This document shows positions 58,072-64,000 of a stretch of DNA of 64,000 nt, in pieces. Position 1 is the stretch's first letter. The number at the start of each line of letters is the position of its first letter. The translations under genes and the position numbers were made by a program. The stretch spans positions 9,921,028 to 9,985,027 of the forward strand of contig NW_023504022.1 of the NCBI RefSeq assembly GCF_014529535.1. The letters run 5' to 3'. The DNA is from Bradysia coprophila. Its lineage: Eukaryota > Arthropoda > Insecta > Diptera > Sciaridae. The notes beneath the pieces were generated by a model. It had not been told where the DNA came from. It saw only the letters and a program-made list of their open reading frames with translations, and did not search any database.

Positions 58072-59357
58072 AATACTGTTTCATCTGTTTCATTTTTACT
58101 AATTAAGCAATTGAACAAAATTTCTTAAGAACTATATAAACACTCTCAATTCGTATTTTTTACTTCTTTTCGTTAGAAAATAATTGAAGTAGAAAATTCG
58201 TAATGAGACAAGAAAAAAAAATTCCCATGCAAAAAAGGTTGAACATTTTAATTTACGCTCACAATTTCGGTATGAAGAAAGTACATTATATTGTTAACCA
58301 GAACAGCTCCCATCATGACATTGTCTTCGATATTATAATTTGTTTGTTTTTCGCATTAGATTGTTTTGGATTTTTCAACTTTGAATCAACTTAAAACTAA
58401 TTATTTCCCGAACAGACATCTAACAGAATGGATTGTTTCTGGTTCGCAATAACATTCATTATCACAACAACATCAGTAATCGAAATAGAATGGGCTTTGA
58501 ATATTACTTTTGTCAGTAAAACGGCGTGAATTATACACAAATTTATGTCAGAGGCCATAACCAGACGTGCCAGCGTTCGTGAGTTGAATTCCAGGTGAAT
58601 AGCAGCTAAGCGCTGCTTCTAGCATGGCACTCCGTTTTTTTCGTAGAGATAGATGGCTTAGATTTTGAAAAAATTCCTCGATTCTTGTGTGGCCGGGTAA
58701 TCAGAATTTCAGAATTTTTCGGAACTTTTTCGGAATTTTTTCAGCCCTGCCGGTAATGGCTGATCGTAAACCGAAAACATGCACTTTTCCTATGGAGATG
58801 CAGAACCGTTGGAACACATATAAAAAAGATTTGAAAATCTTACATGTAGCAGGTACCTTGTCTCCAGTTAATGTACATTATCTACCACTGGTGTATTTTT
58901 TGAATGAGGCGCCACAGTTTTGACAGTTATTGTAGATTAGCTGGAGACAAAATTACCTGCTACAGGAAAGATTTTCAACTCTTTTTTGTCAGTGAAGTTC
59001 ATCGATGTAGCCAAATGTTTACAATTTTTTCAACTGATCATATCTTAGCGTCCATTTCCATTCACTCACACAACCTTGTTGATTCCCATGTGCCCTATTT
59101 AGACTACCTGCCACTCATGCTTGAAGTGCATTGCTTTTACCGAAAAGACCTCTTACAGTCTACACGTGTTCAACCCTGAGAGAGAAAGAGAGAGTTATAA
59201 GATTACGCTGCCCTTTTGCTCATCGTTATGGTTAGAGTTATATGATTACGCCATTAATACGTGACCAGCCGCGCCATATTTTTATTTTCAATTAAGAATT
59301 CACTTGCAATTCTATCATTGATTGACTTGACGTCGAATTAAATATCGAATAATTATT

Positions 59358-60697
59358 ATGGACAGTGCAAGTGCATACATGTAAGCAGTTTTTTGAAAGA
59401 CCTTTTTTATGAAATTATTTAGCCAAATTAAAATGAATTGAAATTGGTTCGTTCATCTTGAAGGTCTGAAATGTCAACACCCGATCCTGATGAAGTGCTG
59501 GACAATGGATTACTATCAGAACATCCAACGTTAAACGATTATTGTTGGTTGATGATATTCAAGCATCTTTCGATAGGAGACTTAGCCAATTTTCGAGCGA
59601 GTTTCAAAGATCTTGCTACTGTAACGGACATGGAATTTAACAAAGTGACACACGGATCTTTGCTATTTGGATTTGATGACAACGAGAACATGATCGAAGT
59701 TATAAAACAATTCGGACATCTCATAAAAGATTTGTGTTTCGACTACGACAAGCTGCGAGGAATAACATGGAAGGAAATATTCACGGCTATGGGTGAAAAT
59801 TGCAACGACAATTTGAAAAAGTTGAGTCTCGGTGGTCGATCTCTGCTATTCATGAAAAAGGAAGACATTTTGCCGATTGAAAATATTTTGAAAAATATCG
59901 AGACACTGGAATTTGATAACGACGATGACAGTCGACACCGGTTTCCCAAACATTATCTTCACATTTTGTCACACTGTGAAAAGTTGCGAGAGCTAACTGT
60001 AATTGGCGTTATAGACATCAATTTGCACAAGACTTTGTTCGAAAATAATCGGAATCTGTTGAAATTGAAATGGTTCGGTCCGAAAGATAGTAGCGCTCTG
60101 AAAAACATCGTCGACAATTTGATGCATACCCGACTGGAAGAATTCGCCATAAGTTTCATGCATATGACGCCGTTTATGAGAAACTTTTCCGAATTCCTGC
60201 GATTGAGCCACTTGAAGCGATTGAGCATCGACTGCAAATTTGTCGATCTCACCGATTTCCTTTCGGATATTGATACTGTTGACAATTCGTTAACATTGCT
60301 GACACTATCGTTTGCTCGTCTCGATCACAAGAATATTGGAACATTGGGCCGCATCAAACGACTCAAGGTTATTAAACTTTGTGACGACTGTATAATGGCA
60401 ACCACATCGTACATCATATCGTTGCAGATTTTGTGTGGAAACAGAAACGTCGAACATCTTTTGATATTTTGCTGCGATAAAATTGGCGCCATTGACGAAA
60501 CGAATTTCCTCAAAATTGTCGATATTCGCAAGCGAATAGGCGCTGAAAATTGTTTGCATCTGACGTTGAGCAGAGACATTTATAATACTAGCTTAAAAGC
60601 TATTCCGTCTGAGTTGCTTGAGGCAAATAAAGACGTTCTGAAGTTGATCGACGAATATGACAGCGATTATGAGTACAATGATCTCGATGATTTCTAA
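59358..60697 (+). CDS. F-box protein with leucine-rich segments and acidic tail
   Basis: A small exon 59358-59380 (MDSASAY plus a split ATG) joins 59464-60697 through an 83-nt GT-AG intron, giving 418 residues. Without that exon the ATG at 59471 gives 408. Residues ~28-65 are an F-box (NDYCWLMIFKHLSIGDLANFRASFK), predicted to bind Skp1. Irregular leucine-rich stretches follow (LKKLSLGG, LKRLSIDC, LTLLTLSF). The last ~15 residues are strongly acidic (DEYDSDYEYNDLDDF). It is probably a substrate receptor of an SCF ubiquitin ligase with unknown target. It resembles the F-box protein at 5.3-6.9 kb only in architecture. It lies inside the presumed 5' intron of Tollo, on the opposite strand. Confidence 0.85.
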
Positions 60698-61240
60698 TCG
60701 ATTAATTCCATTTCACGTTTTTGTTTTACTTTTTTTTGTTTAATCTAGATTTTGAAGTTAAATATTTTCAAGACATTACCTTTTCTGGTATAATATGCGT
60801 TTGTTTCGAAAATAATTTGCGTTTAACAAGCTGAATCTTTGTATACGAACGTTATGAATACAAGTTACGTTTTTCACAAACCCAATCAAAAGAGATTTTT
60901 GTTTCAGTTTTCAGACCAAAGAACTGTACTGAGAATGGCACATAAATTGAGCCAACAGCGTTATATGTACAGGATTCTACAAACGAACTGATGAACTGCA
61001 AGTATATTTCCTTCCTCCCAGAAAATTTCGTCCGGAATGGTACATTATGTTACGAGTGATGAAAAGTTGAATTTTTCGGTACTAGTTAGAGGTAAGAGGC
61101 GGAGCCGAGTAGGGCAAGCTTACGACGTGTACCACAAAATTGAGCTTTTCATTACGAGTCACAAACGACAATTTTTATTCTTGAAAACTGAAATAATGTG
61201 CAGAAAGAAAACTCGTTAGACATGACACTGACATGACACT
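60698..61240. other. 3' flank of the F-box gene
   Basis: AT-rich. Nothing recognisable apart from a possible continuation of the retroelement remnant towards 61000. Confidence 0.35.
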
Positions 61241-61850
61241 ATGAATGTGATTTTCTCTCATGGTTTTTCTAGTGCAGGTATTCCTAGCATAATACAGCCA
61301 CCTGGTATCTCAAGAGATGATGGCAAAAGACCTGATGGAGTGACTTTAATACCATGGAGTCATGGTAGGTCGTTGTTGTGGGATGTAACTGTTAGAGATA
61401 CAATGGCTGCATCGTATATTAACGAGTCATCAAAGAAAGCACGCTCAATTGCTGACAAAGCGGAGAGACATAAACATAATCATTATATGAAATTAAAGCA
61501 AAATTATTTATTCACCCCGCTTGCTTTTGAGACTTTAGGTTGCATGGGTCCTGAGACGAAGAAATTTGTAGAAAAATTGGGATCATTAATGAAAAAGGCA
61601 ACTGGTGAGGCTAAATCAAAGGACTATCTTTTGCAACGAATTTCAATCGCTATACAACGTGGAAACGCCGCCTGCATTTTGAGCACATTAGGGAAAAATA
61701 GAATAGATGATCTTTATTTATTGTAAATTTAATATTTTTTTTTGGAAAAGATCGCTTTTTTACAGGCTGCGTCATTATTGTGAGCAGTCTTTTTTTGCGC
61801 ATGGTATATACAATACAATAAATACTGAAAATAAATAAAAAAAAAAGAAA
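61241..61850 (+). mobile_element. 5'-truncated retroelement remnant (C-terminal domain and A-rich tail)
   Basis: The frame 61241-61726 encodes the C-terminal part of a reverse-transcriptase-type polyprotein as found in many invertebrate genomes: a DDGKRPDG...WDVTV pattern that looks like a PD-(D/E)XK nuclease core, then ETLGCMGPETKKFV and QRISIAIQRGNAA. An A-rich tract at ~61830-61850 follows, as at a LINE 3' end. Only the 3' end is present, so this is a dead, truncated copy. The exact class (LINE or another reverse-transcriptase element) is not resolved. Confidence 0.65.
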
Positions 61851-61859
61851 TAAGACGAA

Positions 61860-62830
61860 ACCACAACACCATTAACCAGGGCCTATTTTAAGGAATTTAA
61901 TTTCCAAAAATTTCCAAAATTTCATCAAAATTCTTAAAATTTCCTAATTTTTTTTCTGTTAGATCTCATTCCGAAGTAATCAGTTAAGAGTTCTCATCCA
62001 TTTAGTTTTTTAAACAACCAATTCATGGTGCCACCTAACGTTGAATAGGTGAAATCGTCAATATTTCCATGTAAATTTCAGATCAGCTGATAAAAATGGC
62101 TGCCGCCATTTTTTCTGTTCGCTTCAGTTTCAATTGTTTTTATTCGTTTTGTGTGAACAACTAAATGAAATTAGCTAAAGTGAAACCATTAAAGCATCAG
62201 AATCAATAGCAGGAATCTGTGAAGTGTGCATTTGTATTATGAAAATTTATGTGTGACGAGAAATATGTGCAATTTATGGAAAAATTCGGTTGAAAACGGG
62301 CATTTTAAAAGTTGAAAAAACAATAATCCGAATTACTTTTTCAAAAATCAGAAACCATCCAGAAACGTGTAAATTAAGTGTGTAAATAAACCATAAGCCT
62401 CCTTGTGTTGTACCCTAAGAGAAATCACTGCAACTTTCAGACCCTTTTTTTCGGTTTTGTGCTATGAAAAAGGGGTGATTCCTCTTAAGCTCAAAGACAT
62501 GAAAAACAACTAAAAAGGCAGTAAAAACAACATTTACGATGCAATCTGTTGTGTTTTTAGATGAAATGACGAAAAGTGATGGAAAAATTTGAGAATTTTT
62601 GGAAAATATGCCCTGCCATTAACATAGAAATCACTCTACAGCCATTTCAACAACAAAGCATGTACACTTGATTGCGGCCGTAAAAATATATATGAAAATC
62701 CATTTTCGGCCGGAGAGAGCGTCCGAGAAATTACTTTCTTGGCCACAAATACCTCTCTCTGAGAAGTATAGAAAAATTTAACTTTTCGATCGTAGAATTC
62801 GTGTCGAAATCCGTCGAATTTCAGTCTTCA
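61860..62830. other. Non-coding stretch
   Basis: AT-rich, with no supported gene. It is probably Tollo intron. Confidence 0.35.
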
Positions 62831-62835
62831 AACAC

Positions 62836-62977
62836 AAAATAGTACATTTCGTACCTAAGGACTAAAAGTCTTTTTTAGTGTGTGAGAAGTTTCCAGACAG
62901 AGCCGAAGGCGAGGTCTGGAATCGAATACGCTAAAAAAGACTTTTAGTCCGTGGTATGGTACGAACAGTACTTTTTA
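62836..62977. mobile_element. Foldback family C, copy 2
   Basis: GTACCTAAGGACTAAAAGTC and GACTTTTAGTCCGTGGTATG are inverted arms. The centre is GAGCCGAAGGCGAGGTCTGG. It matches 50100-50237 in the opposite orientation. Confidence 0.75.
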
Positions 62978-62979
62978 TA

Positions 62980-64000
62980 TTGGACGGAAAAAAAATGACG
63001 ACGAAGTCGCACTTTTCGGGTCCTAGGTATGAAAATGATTTTTCTGCAGTCCGTTCCTGGATTCGCTCGAGATAGAAACAAGTGTAAACCTCAGCGAAAT
63101 ATATATTGAATAACAGGTGTCCTCATGAAGTTATTCACTTGACTGTTAAGTCAAGGGTCTTACATCCGAAAATACGTCTTGATTTTCAAATATTTGGTTT
63201 CAAGTTGATGGGCAATATCAACCTAATGATCTGATAAACTATTCCGAAAAGAATTTCTGTTTGTTTGGTAATTTGAGCAATCCGGTTTCATCCGGTTTTC
63301 GAAATTCTGGTTTTAATCGACGCAAAATCAAATTCCTGAGGTCACGTTCGTATATGGGAAATATTGGTCTAATTGTCTGAGAGTCATGCCTCAGAGAATT
63401 TTTATATGTTGTCTTGATGGGACAATAAGTTGGGTATCTTTGAACCGATTTTTGAATCTAATGAATAAATTCATGAGAGAGATATGGTTCACAGAAACGT
63501 CGAACATCTTTTTGAAAATCGATCTAATGTTCTGCGAGTTATTCTCGAAAGAGTATTTCCCTGAATTTTTAATGGGACAAAACCAAGGTAAATATATGCG
63601 CGGAGGTAATGTCACATATAACCGAATCAGATGTGCAGTGGCACGAAACTTCGCTATAAACGCCATCTCTCCTCTTTCTTTAAAATCACAAAATTGTTTA
63701 GAAACCTGAGCCATCTGTTTTGTGATAGGCCCAACATTTTGTGAAACACAAGTAAATCATAGTTAACGATAGTGTGATTTCTAGACAATCAAATTATAGA
63801 CGTAAAATTCTTGGCAACAGTAACATCGTTCAATCCCCAATATTAATGTTTAGTCCTATTTTTAATCCCCGAAAGAATTACATTTTTTCAATTTTTAGCG
63901 AAGATTAAAAATCTAATCCCGAAAGAATTACGTTTTGACAGTTATCGGACCTTAAAATTGTAATACCATATTTTTAACTCTGTATCCACAGCACTGCTAC
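62980..64000. other. Right edge, no gene seen
   Basis: Two overlapping ~107-residue frames on opposite strands (63386-63714) have no domain, and neither looks like Tollo LRR sequence. Confidence 0.35.

Larger units (their letters stand above)
56441..59357 (-). other. Tollo 5' intron (part), with MITEs
   Basis: No LRR-coding exon is found on the minus strand from here to the right edge, so the intron is at least 7.5 kb. It includes the MITE at 57177, family A copy 3, a repeat near 57440-57480 and the second F-box gene. The 60-residue minus frame at 56840 has no LRR character. Confidence 0.5.

Noticed and set aside
59959-60285. Minus-strand frames over the second F-box gene
   Set aside because: Antisense shadows; the plus strand has the F-box and a consistent splice.
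63386-63714. Two opposing ~107-residue frames at the right edge
   Set aside because: No family similarity and no LRR pattern. A 21-nt match (ACAGAAACGTCGAACATCTT) to the F-box gene at 60.44 kb is too short to claim a duplicate.

Overview
This is a nuclear window from an insect, most likely a dipteran. It is AT-rich, and its protein genes have short introns of mostly 60-70 nt with canonical GT-AG ends. The host genes are clear insect orthologues: G-protein gamma-1, AIMP1, mitochondrial TrpRS, Spt4, a fatty acyl-CoA reductase and the Toll receptor Tollo/Toll-8. The many P-type transposon parts, MITEs and foldback elements suggest a repeat-rich lower dipteran such as a fungus gnat. That last assignment is inference only.

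Layout, left to right. 1-1150 (+): Ggamma1. 3173-3460 (-): a two-exon gene for a secreted six-cysteine peptide, with a TATA box, a GATA site and a palindromic NF-kappaB-type site upstream. 5309-6918 (-): an F-box/LRR-like protein. 8030-16741 (-): an apparently intact eight-exon THAP/P-element-type transposase gene. Its sixth intron holds a complete 5.06-kb DNA transposon (9850-14913), with long terminal inverted repeats, a 4-bp target duplication and an open four-exon transposase gene whose C-terminus is a ~580-residue tandem-repeat tail. 17.2-18.3 kb: a MITE, a tandem promoter-like repeat and a microsatellite. 18572-19508 (-): AIMP1. 20887-22380 (+): mitochondrial tryptophanyl-tRNA synthetase. 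23.3-23.7 kb: a 143-bp tandem repeat. 24686-25415 (+): Spt4. 25.5-38.2 kb: a gene-poor stretch with several small inverted-repeat elements and a possible signal-peptide exon at 31.57 kb. 38201-42692 (+): a nine-exon fatty acyl-CoA reductase. 42.7-52.8 kb: repeats, palindromes and foldback elements. 52879-56440 (-): the last three coding exons of Tollo; its 5' exons lie beyond the window. 59358-60697 (+): a second F-box gene, apparently inside the long 5' intron of Tollo on the opposite strand. 61241-61726: a 5'-truncated retroelement remnant.

The host genes form no operon-like unit. They are neighbouring housekeeping genes (translation: AIMP1 and TrpRS; transcription: Spt4), signalling and innate-immunity genes (Ggamma1, Tollo, the candidate antimicrobial peptide) and a lipid enzyme. 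The most unusual parts are the nested pair of DNA transposons, both with open reading frames, the repeat-tailed transposase, the kappaB-flanked cysteine-rich peptide gene, and several near-perfect palindromes.
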